From the NCBI RefSeq assembly GCF_014356525.2, contig NC_052518.1, forward strand, positions 8,465,978 to 8,529,977: a DNA stretch of 64,000 bases, in the 5' to 3' direction. The notes under the pieces were generated by a model. The model made no database searches and was not told where the DNA came from. It saw only the letters and a list, made by a program, of their open reading frames with translations. The DNA is from Nilaparvata lugens. Its lineage: Eukaryota > Arthropoda > Insecta > Hemiptera > Delphacidae. A program made the position numbers and the translations under genes. Positions 43,532-55,935 of this stretch are shown one piece after another. Position 1 is the stretch's first letter, and the number at the start of each line of letters is the position of its first letter.

Positions 43532-43569
43532 TTGATGAAGAATAGCTACCTTGTAGAGTTTACATTAGT

Positions 43570-44640
43570 CAAGCTTCCTTGAATCAAAGTTGTCTTGACT
43601 TCAAAGAAACTTGTGAAAATGAACGATCGCTGCAAACTTGAAGTAAAGTTTACTTGAATTCAAATTTTCATACCCTCAAAACTATACAAGTATGGAGTAA
43701 AATATGGTTGAAAGTCTATTCAATCTTGAAATAATATTTTCCATGTGCATTTTACTTTTTTATTTAGTTGTTTTTATAAATTATACATTGACCGACAATA
43801 ATTGTTTTATCTCATTTTCCCATTTGTAGGTTAGATGTACCTGCAACTTGAAGTCAAGTTTACTTCATATTTTCATCCCAAAAGTATACAAGTATGAACT
43901 TGAAGATGTTTGAAAGTCTATTCAATCTTGAAGTATTATTTTTCATGTGCATTATACTTTTTCATTCAGTTTACTTGAATTCAAATTTTCATACCCTCAA
44001 AACTATACAATTATGGAGTAAAATATGGTTGGAAGTCTATTCAATCTTGAAGTATTCTACATTCTTATAAATTCTACATTGACCGACAATTGTTTTATCT
44101 TATTTTCCCATTTGTAGGTTAGATGTACCTGCAACTTGAAGTCAAGTTTACTTTAAATTTTCATACCCCCAAAAGTTTACAAGTATGGACTAAAATATGT
44201 TTGAAAGTCTATTCAATCTTGAAGTTTTCTTTTTCATGTGCTTCATACTTTTTTATTTTATAAATTGTACATTGACCGACAATTGTTTCACCCTATTTTC
44301 CCATTTTTAGGTTAGATTGTACCTTCAAGTTGGATGAAAAATTCAAACATGTTCAACATCTACTTGATTCAAAAATTGTAGATTCAAGTTTTAAAACTAC
44401 AAAACTTGAATTCAAGAAAACTTGAAGGAGTTACATTGGTATTGTGGAAAAATATTGTTTAAAAATTCAAACATGTACAACATCTACTTCATTCAAAAAA
44501 AAATGTAGATTCAAGTTTTAAAACTACAAAACTTGAATTCAAGAAAACTTGAAGGAGTTACATTGGTATTGTGGATTCAAGTTTGTATTTTTTTTTATTC
44601 AAGTTTTCGTGAAATCTAGGAAACTTGACTAAAGTAAACC
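43570..44640 (+). repeat. Diverged tandem repeats, AACTTGAAGTCAAGTTTACTT type
   Basis: A unit of about 200 bp (ACCTGCAACTTGAAGTCAAG; TACAAGTATGGAGTAAAATATG; GTCTATTCAATCTTGAAGT; TTGACCGACAATTGTTT) occurs three to four times at 43640-44330. A second unit (CAAACATGT(T/A)CAACATCTACTT...ACTTGAAGGAGTTACATTGG) is duplicated at 44340-44450 and 44465-44575. CAAGTTT/AAACTTG words in both orientations make the whole stretch locally self-complementary. Confidence 0.75.
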
Positions 44641-44649
44641 CTACTCTTT

Positions 44650-47015
44650 GGTGAGATTCACTTGTAACAGATAGCATTATTCCCCACACACAGACATGTT
44701 GTCTTTGAGGGGAATATTCACTATGTATATTTCGTCTCTGCTGCTGTATTCACTTTTTTGTGAATAAAAATTATTTGATTCGATTAAATGGGGATCATTG
44801 ATCATTGTTATTTATTATAAATGCTGACAATTCGGAATGATACTCAAATTCAATTTATTTGCCATAAAATTACAAATCAGTAGTAGACAAAATACAATGA
44901 AGTTTGCATGCATTAGTGCTTAGTCATAATATTATTATCTATAAAACTTTCAGGTTGGAATAACAATGTGTAACTCTTGCATGAACATAGTGGTGCTTAG
45001 TCATAATTCTGTTGATAGAACGTTCAAGATGGAATAACAATATATCTTTTCTAACTCATTATAGCTTCAGTTCAAAATTGTTTGTTTCCAAGTGAGATTG
45101 ATTAGTTAGGAGATTCTCAAGAGAGAGAAGTCTGCTCCTGATGGTAGACATCATGATTAAGTGAATTGAATCCTTTTTTTTGCAAATCCGTGAGCCACAT
45201 TTTTCCCCGTTCAGCCATAAAATAGCCTACTAAATAGACAACATGCAATGAAGATAGAGTTTGCAACATTTTGGATTGGGGAGATGGTTTATTATTGATT
45301 AAGACCTTATTTATTGGTTTATTATTTATTGTACCTTAAGGATTGATACCAAACTAGCGTCTTTCTTGATCCATCAGTTTATTTTATTAGGTATTAATTG
45401 AAGATACTTGAAATGTTGTCAAAAAATCCACTTTATTAGGTATTTATTCTGTATCGTCTGAATTTCTGCTAAGTTCGTTTCTATCCTATTCTCATCAAGA
45501 TATTTTTGAGGATTTTATGATAATAGTTTTTTGATGATGATGGAGTTTGTATGTGAGATGATAAGTTGAGATTTGAGATGATGATTTTTTTAGGTCAAGT
45601 TTTTTGAGGATGTCTAAGACTTGTATGTGACAATGATACTACACATTTCCATTGTTCTGTCGAAATATAATATTTCAGCAATGCTTTGAACTTTGTGAAT
45701 CTATTCATGGTTATACCATAGAATATAATAATTATATTCTAATAAGAATAGAGAAAGTGTCTATGTTTTCTCTATGGTTTTACTCATTCAATTCTTTTTT
45801 CATAATTATCTAGCGATAGAAAGCTGATTGAAATGATGATATGATAAGAATTTCTAGTAGGTTATTCCCATCAAGCTCACAGTCAAGTTGCTTTTTCATA
45901 ATTATATCGACAGAAAACTGACTGATATGATAAGAAATCCTTGCATTCTTCTTCAAGTTTAATAAATTAATATTGTGATCTATAGTGAATAATACTGGAT
46001 TGACCTACAATTCAGTCTGTCAATTACGATTTTTTTAATGCTAAATGCGCTTGATCTATTCGATTTCAAATTGAGTTTAAAACATCCATCTGTTTTCAAA
46101 CATGATTCTTTATGAATAGCTTTCCTGCTCATCATATTCACTTGATGATTTTGAATGGATGAGTTTAATTAATCAAAGCCACTCACTAAAATAGAATATA
46201 ATTTGTAAAATATAAAATTTTACAAGAAGAACCTTCAACCCAATTACAAATAGAACAGCTTTTTAATAATAAAAGCTTTCAAATCTGGATATAAATATCC
46301 AACCATTAAGTTCTTGATATCATTTGCAGTCCTAGAAAATATATCATATGAATAGACAAACACATGATGATGATCATCATCATAAACAATAAATTATTGA
46401 TAGTATTATAAAATAAAAACTTAGGAAGTCAAATTGCAAATTTTTAGTGAGAAAACATGAAGAACCGAATACATAACCTATGAACTTGAGTGTTGATAGG
46501 AAATGACATTGGGTAATACGGCAAGGCAGAACATCCAAAAGGATCTCTCTGCCGATAAAAGCCATATGGATAAATAAATTGATAGTATTTATTTAACGTT
46601 ATTTATCTCATTCACTCACTTGAAAATGACATTAATATGTCGAAACATTTCGTTACAAATAAAATAAAGTTTTTTAATTTTCACAAAAGAAAATACTTAT
46701 AATTTTCGTGGTCAACTATGAATTGCGATAATATGAAATTCTTATCATATTGATCAAAGTCAGTCACCCTTCTACTGCTAAAAGAATATGAATCAATCCC
46801 ATTCAACAATATTAATAATACTCATAAAACAATGACTGACAGCCATTGCTGTTCTTGAATCTTGAATAATATGTAATAAGGAATTTGACTATTCGACTAA
46901 AACACTTGAATAATATTACGCAATCCTTTATGAATTCTCTGAATAAATTGTATGGAAGAAAATACTCAGTTATTGCAAAATTAACAGCATTGAATACGAC
47001 GACATTCTAGTCTTG
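44650..47015. other. AT-rich intron, little identified
   Basis: No exon. A SINE-like TTTATTTGCCATAAAATTACAA lies at 44855. A fragment of the GGCAGAGAGATCC family is on the minus strand at 46480-46575 (the minus frame 46565-46380 is its shadow). The rest is unremarkable. Confidence 0.5.
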
Positions 47016-47019
47016 GAAC

Positions 47020-47285
47020 TATAGTGAGGTCCACGTTATAATGGCAGTATTTGATCAACATTGGTGTTTTGTTATCCTTGTCTATCATTCGACAAAGCAG
47101 ATAGTGCTATCCTTCTCTAGCTCCGCAACGTGCTAGATAGTTTCTCAACAATTTCTTGAAAAATATTCAATCTCAATTATAAAAATTCATCATCTTATCA
47201 TTCAAAAGATATACTTTCTTGACGAATGAAATATAATTAATTATTCCAAACAAGAATGAGCAGAATTCTTCAATGTTGTTTTCCA
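47020..47285. mobile_element. MITE, TATAGTGAGGTCCACG family, right end missing
   Basis: The left end TATAGTGAGGTCCACGTTAT and the core CCTTGTCTATCATTCGACAA match the other copies. The right end with AACGTGGACCTCACT is absent, and the sequence changes to the next element at about 47290. Confidence 0.75.
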
Positions 47286-47299
47286 TCAGGAACTGCTTA

Positions 47300-47660
47300 T
47301 TACTTTCCTTGCCCTACTACCATAGGTAAGGAAAGTATTGCTTTACAAAAAAAATTAAGGTACCCCAATTTCAAGTTTTCTATACGTTTCAAGGTCCCCT
47401 GAGTCCAAAAACATGATTTTTTTATTAGACTGTTGTCACAGTGAGTGATTAATTCATTTATTGTAAAAAATCTGACTGCTAGTCGTTCTTTTCAATAGCA
47501 AAAAGTGATTTAAGAATGAACAGTTGAAATTACAGTAGAACATGAGATATACCGGTGTCTGGTGTCTGCTATCCTCTATAGGCAGTGGCAAGGCAGTGAA
47601 TCCGCACTACAGATTTCGTTTTTACCTTCCTTGCCCGACTAGCGTAAGGAAAGTAGATAT
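47300..47660. mobile_element. Element with CTTTCCTTGCCC ends
   Basis: The left end TACTTTCCTTGCCCTACTAC and inverted TAAGGAAAGTA words, followed by GGTACCCCAATTTC; the right end CTTCCTTGCCCGACTAGCG, TAAGGAAAGTAG. Non-coding. It may be two solo ends with the inside between them. Confidence 0.5.
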
Positions 47661-48150
47661 CGCATTCCTTCTTGAAGCTTGGTGTTGTTGATGAATAAGC
47701 GTTTACAATAATGAATATCAGCCGTGATAAGTACCCTGTTTGCAGCTTCCTAGTAAACTATCATACTCTATTATACCACCACTATTATAGTAGGCCTATA
47801 CACCCTTGCGGCAACCTCTCAGCAGATGTATGCTTGTACACCCCCAGCTAAACAACCCACTTCCGGTCTACATAGGTATACGGTACTTCCTGCTTCCCTG
47901 GATACACCACGCACCCCTCGTAACTAGGACCATCCCCTCTCTGCTGCAGTTTTGTTCTTCATCCCTCCTGTGTTTATTATATCTTCCCTCCTGTGTTGGT
48001 TATATCTTCTCGTTATGAATGGCACTGTTTAACCCTAAACTTGGGGTGTGCTATCGTGAAATTCACTTGAAACTGTCAGCATTCATCATAAGCAATATGA
48101 ATACTTCCCATTTAAACAATGCTGACAGTTGAAGTGTGTTCCGCTTTTGA
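47661..48150. other. Unassigned, with a GC-richer patch
   Basis: 47795-47960 is GC-richer (ACACCCTTGCGGCAACC and similar). The frame 47806-48018 has no recognisable content and no splice context, so I do not call it coding. AATGCTGACAGTT and AACTGTCAGCATT near 48070-48130 form an inverted pair. Confidence 0.4.
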
Positions 48151-48156
48151 AAGCTC

Positions 48157-49195
48157 AGCTTCATATTTTCTGTTTGTTTCCCTCTGGTTGGATTTGAATA
48201 ATAGATAGGTGGAGGTGTCCCAGGCTATCAGTTACATTTACAACCTGGGTTTCTTTTATTGAAATTTGAATTTGAAATTTGAAATTTTTTATTCATTTAT
48301 TGAAATTTGATGTAATGTAGGAGAGACAATATGCATTTGTACAAAACTGCTTCAATCTCGAATTCTAGATGAGCATTCCAAAGGTTATGTCGTGTTAATT
48401 TCTAATTCAGTATAATTTAGAATATTTTTTAATAATAGATTGATAGATAGACAGACAGATAGATAGATAAATGCATTTTTTAAGTATTAAATGCCACTTT
48501 ACAATTTCAAAAGTGATGTGGGCGAAATTGAGGCAATGTAGGAGAGACATATGCATTTGTGCAAAACTGCTTCAATCTCGAATTCTAGATGAGCATTCCA
48601 AAGGTTATGTCGTGTTATTTCTAATTCAGTATAATTTAGAATATTTTTTAAAAAATAATGGATAGATAGACAGATAGATAGATAGATAAATGCATTTTTT
48701 AATTATTAAATGCCACTTTACAATTTCAAAAGTGATGTGGGCGAAATTGAGGCAATAAGAGCCTCTTCCACTTAACCCATCTATTAGATTGGATTAGATT
48801 AGATTTCTTTATTTATGTTTGTTACAATATTTACTGGCTTATTCACTAATTTACATTAAATGACGATAATGCTAGTTATTCAACGAATTTTACAAAGTAT
48901 AATTTGAGTTTTGAAAGCTCAGCTTCATATTTTCTGTTTTTTTCCCTCCGGTTGGATTTGAATAATATCAAGGTGTCAGAGAATGTGAACAATGTGAAGG
49001 TGTCAGAGAATATCAGTTACATTTACAACCTGGGTTTCTTATTTCATTCATTTATTGAAAATTGATGTAATGTAGATGTAGGAGAGACAATATGCATTTG
49101 TGCAAAACTGCTTCAATCTCGAATTCTAGATGTTTATTCCAAAGGTTATGTCGTGTTCATTTTAAATTCAGTATAATTTAGAATATTTTATTTAT
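48157..49195 (+). repeat. Direct repeats of about 220 bp with (GATA)n
   Basis: TATGCATTTGTGCAAAACTG with CTTCAATCTCGAATTCTAGA occurs at 48330, 48550 and 49090. AAGTGATGTGGGCGAAATTG occurs at 48511, 48730 and 51130. AAAGCTCAGCTTCATATTTT occurs at 48153 and 48912. (GATA)n runs lie at 48438-48470 and 48660-48690. The array continues beyond the mariner insertion at 51077-51180. Confidence 0.8.
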
Positions 49196-49500
49196 TTATA
49201 ATTTTTACAAAGTAGCACTGATTGGGAGAGAAAAACTAAGGATACTCCTTGTACTATTTCTCTCCCAATTTAGATAACATTTTAAATGTCCGAAATAGGG
49301 TTATGATTTCACTTTCCTAAAATTTAGTCCATTTTCACTAAAAAACAACGAAAACTAAGAATTTTAAATTTTGACGGTTGAAAACAGAATAAAAACCAAA
49401 AATATCACACTCAAATCACCATTAATTGGAACATTTTTGCGTAATTTTACAAAATTTAGAGCCACAAAAAACACAACTCACTATTCAGAACAGCTGATTA
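49190..49500. mobile_element. SINE-like element
   Basis: It contains ACTCCTTGTACTATTTCTCT and CCAATTTAGATAACATTTTA and ends CAGAACAGCTGAT. It is related to 19885-20230 and 54090-54330, with the same order of words. Confidence 0.55.
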
Positions 49501-49566
49501 TTCATTTCAATAATAATAATAGATAATAATAATAATAATATTATTTTTTTTAATAATAGATAGATA

Positions 49567-51076
49567 CCGGTGTCCCAGGAGGAGGTTTACACGTTTGATT
49601 TTATATTACGTGCCCATTCATTCACCAAACTTTTTTAAATTTTACTCAGTTTACAAAGTAGGTTCTAAAAATATTCTGGGAAAATTTCAACTCCCTAACC
49701 TTCGTAGTAACAAAATGGCGCCATATTGAAAAACTATACCTTGAGAACATTAAAAAGGTGTTTTTGGTTTTATAAAATATTTTTATTGTTGGACTTTAGG
49801 GCAATATGACTTGAGGCTGTGCAAAGGCAAAAACTAAACTTTCTACTGGTGATATTTTTCAAAGTTTTTCGATTTGTATTTCATCAAGCTATCGAAATTA
49901 AAAAAAATATCAGGAAAACATTTTTTTCCGATCATTAGTTTTTCTGATATGAGCGCCTAAAGTTTAAATTTTTGGGACAGAACATTTCACATTCGGTAAC
50001 ACATAAGTCCATGAGATTTACAGGATAGATTGTTTATGGTATTGTTGATCTATTTTTTTAAATATAAATTTTTGAGAAAGTTATTAGATTTACCAAAAAT
50101 AACTCATTAAAAGTTATTTTTGGTAATTTTTAGTAAATCGAATAACTTTCTCAAAAATTTTTATTTTTAGAAAACTTTTGTTTTACTAGATCAACAATAT
50201 CATAAAGAATCTATCCTCTAAATCTCATGACTTATGTCTTACCGAATTTGAAATGTTCTGTCTCAAAAATTTGAACTTTAGACGGTCATATCAGAAAAAC
50301 TAATGATCGGAAAAAAATGTTTTCCTTAGAAAACTTTTGATAGCTTGATGATATACAAACCGAAAAACTTTTAAAAAATATCACCAGTAGAAATTTTATT
50401 TTTAGCCTTTGCACAGCCTTAAAAAATAAGAACTAGAACATAGCCTAATGAAAAACCTTAAAGTCAAAATTATTCAAATTGAAATCCATCCACAGCAACA
50501 CACTGATAACAGCGCTTAAGTAATGATTCGTAAGCTCTTAGAAAGAAACTCCGCGGTATCCTGAGAAGTCTCTCTTCTATTTATCGTTTCAGTTCCTCAT
50601 CATTATTGAAGCTCTTGGTATGAACTTTATCCTCCAAGTAACCCCATAAAAAGAAGTCACAAACAGTTAAATCTGGTGATCGGGGTGGCCAATCTAAAAA
50701 ATCACTTCTACGACCAATCCAACGGCCATGAAGTTTCTCATTTAGTAATTGCTTGACATGATTTGCAAAATGTGGTGGAGTACCATCTTGTTGGAAGATT
50801 GCTTGATCCATTTCTGGTACCATCCAATGAGGCAAGACTACCGCAAGGTAATGAACAAATCAGATAATAACTCGTGAAAGTAGTTTTTATAGGAAGCGAA
50901 TTGGTAAAATTTTCAATATGCCTCCATTTTGTTTCTGCGAAGGTTAGGGAGCTGAAATTTTCCCAGAATATTTTCAGAACCTACTTTGTAAACTGTGTAA
51001 AATTTAAAAAAGTTTGGTGCATGAATGGGCACGTGATATAAAATCAAACGTGTAAACCTCCTCCTGGGACACCCGG
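49567..51076 (-). mobile_element. Defective mariner-like transposon
   Basis: Terminal inverted repeats of about 155 bp: the left starts CCGGTGTCCCAGGAGGAGGT and the right ends ACCTCCTCCTGGGACACCCGG. TA dinucleotides flank it inside a (GATA)n run. A minus-strand remnant at 50835-50581 reads AIFQQDGTPPHFANHV, GRWIGRRSDFLDWPPRSPD and LTVCDFFLWGYLEDKV, the DDE catalytic part of a mariner/Tc1-superfamily transposase with QDG.PPH and WPPRSPDL..cDFFLWGYLK. The rest of the transposase is missing, and a foldback element sits inside (49814-50420). Confidence 0.85.
49814..50420. mobile_element. Foldback element nested in the mariner
   Basis: The ends are AGGCTGTGCAAAGGC and GCCTTTGCACAGCCT. The whole 607 bp is close to one palindrome (centre about 50110), with arms sharing TTTTTCCGATCATTAGTTTT, ATTTTTGGGACAGAACATTT and GAAAGTTATT. 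A second full copy is at 54387-54855 and a half copy at about 55700-55935. Confidence 0.9.
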
Positions 51077-51180
51077 TAGATAAATGCCTTTTACAATAAA
51101 TTATTAAATTCCACTTTCCAAATTTCAAAAGTGATGTGGGCGAAATTGAGGCAATAAGAGCCTCTTCCACTTAACCCACA
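51077..51180 (+). repeat. Continuation of the 220-bp repeats
   Basis: TAGATAAATGCC...TTCCAAATTTCAAAAGTGATGTGGGCG... matches 48465-48530 and 48685-48780, showing that the mariner split one repeat unit. Confidence 0.8.
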
Positions 51181-51220
51181 AATACCAGATATTGAGAGAG
51201 CATGAGAGAATTATCAATAA

Positions 51221-51731
51221 CTAGCTGCTAACCCATGCTTTACACTGGGAATTTCTTCTTGTCCAGGAAACATAAAAGATTAAATACTTATTTATTATTT
51301 TGTTAAAATCACATGTATTTATCAGAGTTGAAAAATCTCTGTAAAAGAAGTAAAAAGTGATATTCACCAAAATGAATTTCATTGGTTTCAAACCCGCAAC
51401 GTATTAATCGCGCGTGCTACCAATTATTATGCTACGGATCCACTTGGAGAAAGCTCTGTTCGGTTAGGCTTTTATTTTTGCATAAACTTTGAATTACAAA
51501 TTGAATAAATTTGTTTTAATCATTAAATCAAAATTATTGATTAATAGGTCTAGCAATGAAAATAAGCCTATATCCATCATCGGTAAATTCAGAATCTTTA
51601 TGTAAAATTGCAATTTAATAAGTTCATTTGTTCATGAGCGATGATGCTTCAATCGTGTATTCCCTTTCATACATATACTACATATATAAGCTACATATAT
51701 AAGCCAATCCCTTCCTTTATAATGTTATAGA
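51221..51731 (-). mobile_element. Diverged Helitron-like relic
   Basis: ACTAGCTGCTAACCCATGCT at the left corresponds, reversed, to the CTAGT end with its GC stretch. TTCCTTTATAATGTTATAGA at the right matches inner or left parts of the other copies. Strongly diverged. Confidence 0.45.
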
Positions 51732-51734
51732 TAA

Positions 51735-53325
51735 AAGTACAAGCTAAAATGTTGAATTCCCAAAGTATTGTAAGTATCGAGCACTAAACCAAATAATATA
51801 ACAATTTCTGAGATTACCAGTATTAGAATTCCAAAATTATTAAACGCTTATGTTGGCAATATCCGCAGTACTTCCACTTGAATTCGAATATAATTCTTCA
51901 CACACTTTTACGCAGAGTAGTCTAATTTCACTGCCCAAGGGTCGTTTGCTTTGGTTTGAAAATTTCCGCCCCTTGAAGCTGGATTTCGATATCGCAGAAT
52001 TAGGGCACGTGTCCAGTGCAGGACTACAGTGGAAATATTACATGAAAATATTCTTTTCGTGAATAGGGGGAATGAATTTTCAATCAAATCAACGTAGATC
52101 TATTATATAAAAAGAAATTCGAAAGCAGTCTGAGCTCGTGAATTCAAAAGTAATCTAAATGAAGATCAGTTATAGACCAGACATGATCAGACACGTTCAG
52201 TCACAATACTCCACATTGTTGCCTACGACGAAAGTCACACTGATTAGTCATTGCAATCAGTCTAAACGTGTCTTTCCTCTACGTCTGATCGAATAGAGCG
52301 TACAACATTTCTATCAATCATCATTAGACAATCGATAGTTGTGGTCAGTGTAAATTCATTTTCGTAGTTGTCCAAAGTGTTCATGATGAGTGATGATGAA
52401 AAATGTTTGTTGCTCGTTCAATTAAAATAACTGATTTACAATCCAAGAGTGAGGAAGCACAATAATAGGAAGATGGTCGAATGAATTGGTTTATTATAAT
52501 AACTCAATAATAATAAACATTTTCTAAACTTTGTGTGCTTATTTGTCGATCTATTTTGTAAAAGTTTCAGCAGGTGGTTGAATGATTCTAATGTTAATAG
52601 TGTGTAATCATAAAATTTCCCTTCATACCTTTCAGCTCTAGAATAAAATCCTCCAATTTGATTTCTTCGTCTGTTTCCTATTATATGGATAAATCCAGTG
52701 TTCTTAATGTTAATAGTGTGTAATCATAAAATTTTTTCTTCATCACTTTTCAGCTCTAGAATAAAATTCTCCTATTTGTTTTCTTCGTCTGTTTCCTATT
52801 ATATGGATGAATCCAGTGTTTCCTAATTGTTTTTCTTGCAAGCAAATCCAGTCCCAAATCAAAAGCGCACCGGCAACAACTTCTTATATGGTCCGATAAG
52901 ATTAATGTGACTGATTGGTGTGCGTTGTTTCAAAATGACTGAAGCTGTCTGGTCTAGCCTTCTCTAAAGTTGTCTTGTCTTGTCTTGACTAACTGGCTGG
53001 TCCCTCTTAAAAAAACTATAGCCTAAACGTTTTAAAAACTCTCAAAAGTTGGAAGTTTTAAACTTTTAAAGCTTAAACCTTTCATAAATGAGTTTTCAAA
53101 AGTTTGAATTTTAATTTTTTCCACTTTTAAAGTTATATAAAGCTTGAAAACATTGAGGGACAGAAAAATTATTATTTTCTTATTTTAGTTGGCAGGAAAA
53201 TTTTGGTTTTAAAAGTTTTTTAATCCCTTATGTTTGAGTATTTTCGGAAATCGATCGCACGCTTGTAAAAGTTGGGTGGGGGTGCTGACTCCAAATAAGA
53301 AATTTTCTATCTTTATTTTAAAAAA
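51735..53325. other. Unassigned AT-rich stretch
   Basis: A direct duplication of about 115 bp lies at 52585-52700 and 52705-52825 (TAATGTTAATAGTGTGTAATCATAAAATTT...TTCTTCGTCTGTTTCCTATTATATGGAT). The frame 51850-52062 has no recognisable features and no splice context. No exon called. Confidence 0.5.
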
Positions 53326-53328
53326 TTG

Positions 53329-53483
53329 GGCCCGGTTGCACGGAAGCCGGTTGAATTTTAACCGTGATTAATTTCACGAGAACCAATCAGAGAAGGCCTT
53401 TTTGATAAGACGGCTTCTCTGATTGGTTCTCGTGGAATTAATCACGATTAAAATTCAACCGGCTTCTGTGCAACCGGCACTTA
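53329..53483. mobile_element. MITE, GCCGGTTGCAC family
   Basis: The left end is GGGCCCGGTTGCACGGAAGC and the right end GCTTCTGTGCAACCGGCAC. Arms share ACGAGAACCAATCAGAGAAG and its reverse; nearly palindromic, about 155 bp. Confidence 0.9.
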
Positions 53484-53694
53484 GACTTTGAATGAAGAGA
53501 TGAGTCAACTAAGCGAGTCGTAGGATAGTCGTGTGAAAAATCACACACTAGAGGGAGGGAAATATGTTTTCTACTTTTAGTTTATATTTTTAATTTTAAT
53601 TAATGTTAATTACGTGATCTCTTCGCGAGAAAGAGGCCTCACAGGCAGCATTAGTTTCAGTATACAATGTTTAACATTAATTTATTTACCTCTT

Positions 53695-53830
53695 GACGAG
53701 TTCTCACAGCCGTGATGTCACTATTTCTCTCATTAGAGAAGGACAGTAGTGCTTTGAACAAAGACAGGAGTTGGAAATTTCCCTATTGCGGAAACAGCAA
53801 TTTCAATATTCCGATTGGAATAACTGAGAT
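53695..53830 (+). repeat. Direct repeat, partner at 54884-54985
   Basis: GTCACTATTTCTCTCATTAG, GAAATTTCCCTATTGCGGAA and ACAGCAATTTCAATATT here match GTCACTATTTCCCTAATTAG, GAAAGTTCCCTATTGCAGAA and ACAGCAATTTCAGCATT at 54884-54980. Confidence 0.7.
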
Positions 53831-54089
53831 ACTGCAATTATTCAAATGCTAATGAATTAATTATCATTTTTTAATCACTTTTTGCTTTTGGAAAAAACAA
53901 CTAGCAGTCAAATATTTTACAATAAATCACTCATTGGACAACGAGATCTTTCGGCAGTTCCGCCATCTTCTTGGTTGTCATTTATTATTATTTAAACGAA
54001 ATTATTTATTATTTTTAAACGAAAATCTAAAGCCAAATCCCAATTTAATTCAGTATTCGCTCGTTCAGTAGCGAAAGAGGATCGGATGT

Positions 54090-54335
54090 TTAGTATATTC
54101 TTTATTCATCCATACAATAAGAACATCATTGAAACGATAGGGAGAGGAAAAAAGTTAACTTTATGCTATTCCTCTCCGAAATTTAGATAAGGTTACACAT
54201 TTTCCGAAATATGTTGAGTCTTGCAGTCCTTCACTGCACATAATGTTCAGTTCTTTAATATTTTCACAAATGAGATGCTTCAAAACCAAATATAGAAGAA
54301 ACCTTTCACATTAACATTAATAAAATTGGAAATTA
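54090..54335. mobile_element. SINE-like element
   Basis: TTCTTTATTCATCCATACAA to CCTCTCCGAAATTTAGATAAG and beyond; same word order as 49190-49500. Confidence 0.5.
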
Positions 54336-54386
54336 TTCATATATTAATGAAGTAGTTTTGAAGAAGTACCGAAAAACAAACTTAAA

Positions 54387-54855
54387 AGGCTGTGCAAAGG
54401 CTCAAAATAAACTTTCTAGAGTTTTCTCATGAAAACATTTTTCCGATCATTACTTTTTGAGATATGAGCTCCTAAAGTTTAAATTTTTGGGGCGGAACAT
54501 TTCAAATTCGGTAAGAGAAAAATTCATGAGATTTAGAGGATAAATTATTCATGGTATTGTTGATTGAATAAAACAAAAATTATCTGAAAATATCAATTTT
54601 TGAGAAAGTTATTCAATTTACTAAAAATGACCAAAAATAACTTTAGTTGAGTTACTTTTGGTAAATTGAAAAACTTTCTCAAAAATTGATATTTTCAAAA
54701 GATTTTTGTTTTATTCAATCAACAATACCATGAAGAATTTATGCTCTAAATCTCATGGATTTATCTCTTACTGAATTTTAAATGTTCTGTCCCAAAAATT
54801 TAAACTTTAGGCTTTCATATCTCAAAAAGTAATAATCGGAAAAATGCACAGCCTT
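54387..54855. mobile_element. Foldback element, AGGCTGTGCAAAGG family
   Basis: The left end is AAGGCTGTGCAAAGGCTC and the right end a shortened ATGCACAGCCTT. Arms share TTTTTCCGATCATTAC, ATTTTTGGGGCGGAACATTT and CAACAATACCATGA in opposite orientations. Related to 49814-50420. Confidence 0.9.
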
Positions 54856-55339
54856 ATTCTAAAAGCACAGCTCATAATATATAAGTCACTATTTCCCTAA
54901 TTAGAAAAGGACAGGAGTATATTAAGACAAAGATACGAGATGGAAAGTTCCCTATTGCAGAAACAGCAATTTCAGCATTAACCGTAGTCTGTAGAATGTA
55001 TAGCAAGTATATAAATTGCAATCTACATTTTCCTGTAATCGTGATTTTCTGATGAGTAAACGTCTGGGTAGATTCTTGATAATCTGAAGGTTAATGATTT
55101 AGTGGCGTCGAGAACGATAGTATCAAATTCAAAACTTAGATTAGTAAGAGCAGTTCGTCTAGTCGTGTATCTATATTCGTTTATGTTCGTAAATATTCGT
55201 ATATTAAACTTGTATATCGTGTATTTCCGAGTGACTTCGTGTTGACTACCTCATAATTCCTTCCCCCTCTCCACTCGCTTTCCTGGCTTGGCTCTATGCT
55301 GGGCGACAGAACAGCTAGTTGCTAGTTTTCCTTTTAACA

Positions 55340-55470
55340 GTGACCAGGCCCCGGGTTCAGACTCCAGAAAGTATAGAATGTAATACATTCTATTAAGTAG
55401 AAAGTATAGAATTTAATACATTCTATACTTTCTCTAATAGAATGTAATGCATCCTATACTCTCTGGAGTC
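55340..55470. repeat. Palindromic TATAGAATG repeat
   Basis: ACTCCAGAAAGTATAGAATG at the left and CATCCTATACTCTCTGGAGT at the right are inverted; the centre has repeated AGAATGTAATACATTCT palindromes. The same words occur at 59692-59765. Confidence 0.85.
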
Positions 55471-55699
55471 AACCAGTATTGCCCGCGCCATGAAGTTGTG
55501 TCAACCGTCATGTAAAGTTGTTTTTCTTTGTCTGAAACTCTTTATTTTCCATGAATATTTTCCATTAATTCAGTATATTGTTTTTCTTAGTCTGAAACTC
55601 TATTTTTCATGAATATTTTCCATAAAGGTAGTAGGCTAAGTCTTTTCTCAGTCTGAAATTCTCATTTTTCATGAATATTTTGTTAACCCCTCGAACTTT

Positions 55700-55935
55700 T
55701 TACTGGTGATATTTTTCAAAGTTTTTCTATTTGTATCATATCAAGTTATGTGAATAAAAATGTTTTCTCAGGAATAATTTTTCCGATCATTACTGTTTGA
55801 GATATGAGCGACTAAATTTAATTTTTTGGATAGATCGTTTCAAGTTCGGAATTTTGTGTATAAATTCTTCATGGTATTGTTGATTGAATGAAAAGAAAAT
55901 CTCCTGAAAATATAATTTTTTGTGAAAGTTGATTC
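55700..55935. mobile_element. Half copy of the foldback element
   Basis: ACTGGTGATATTTTTCAAAG, TTTTTCCGATCATTACTGTT, CATGGTATTGTTGATTGAAT and GAAAGTT follow one arm of 49814-50420. The other arm is missing. The minus frame 56041-55790 overlaps it and is a shadow. Confidence 0.75.

Noticed and set aside
47806..48018. 70-codon frame in a GC-richer patch
   Set aside because: No acceptor/donor in frame with gene 2 and no motif; GC content alone is not enough.
51850..52062. 70-codon frame LEFEYNSSHTF...
   Set aside because: The composition is somewhat coding-like, but there is no splice context or known motif.
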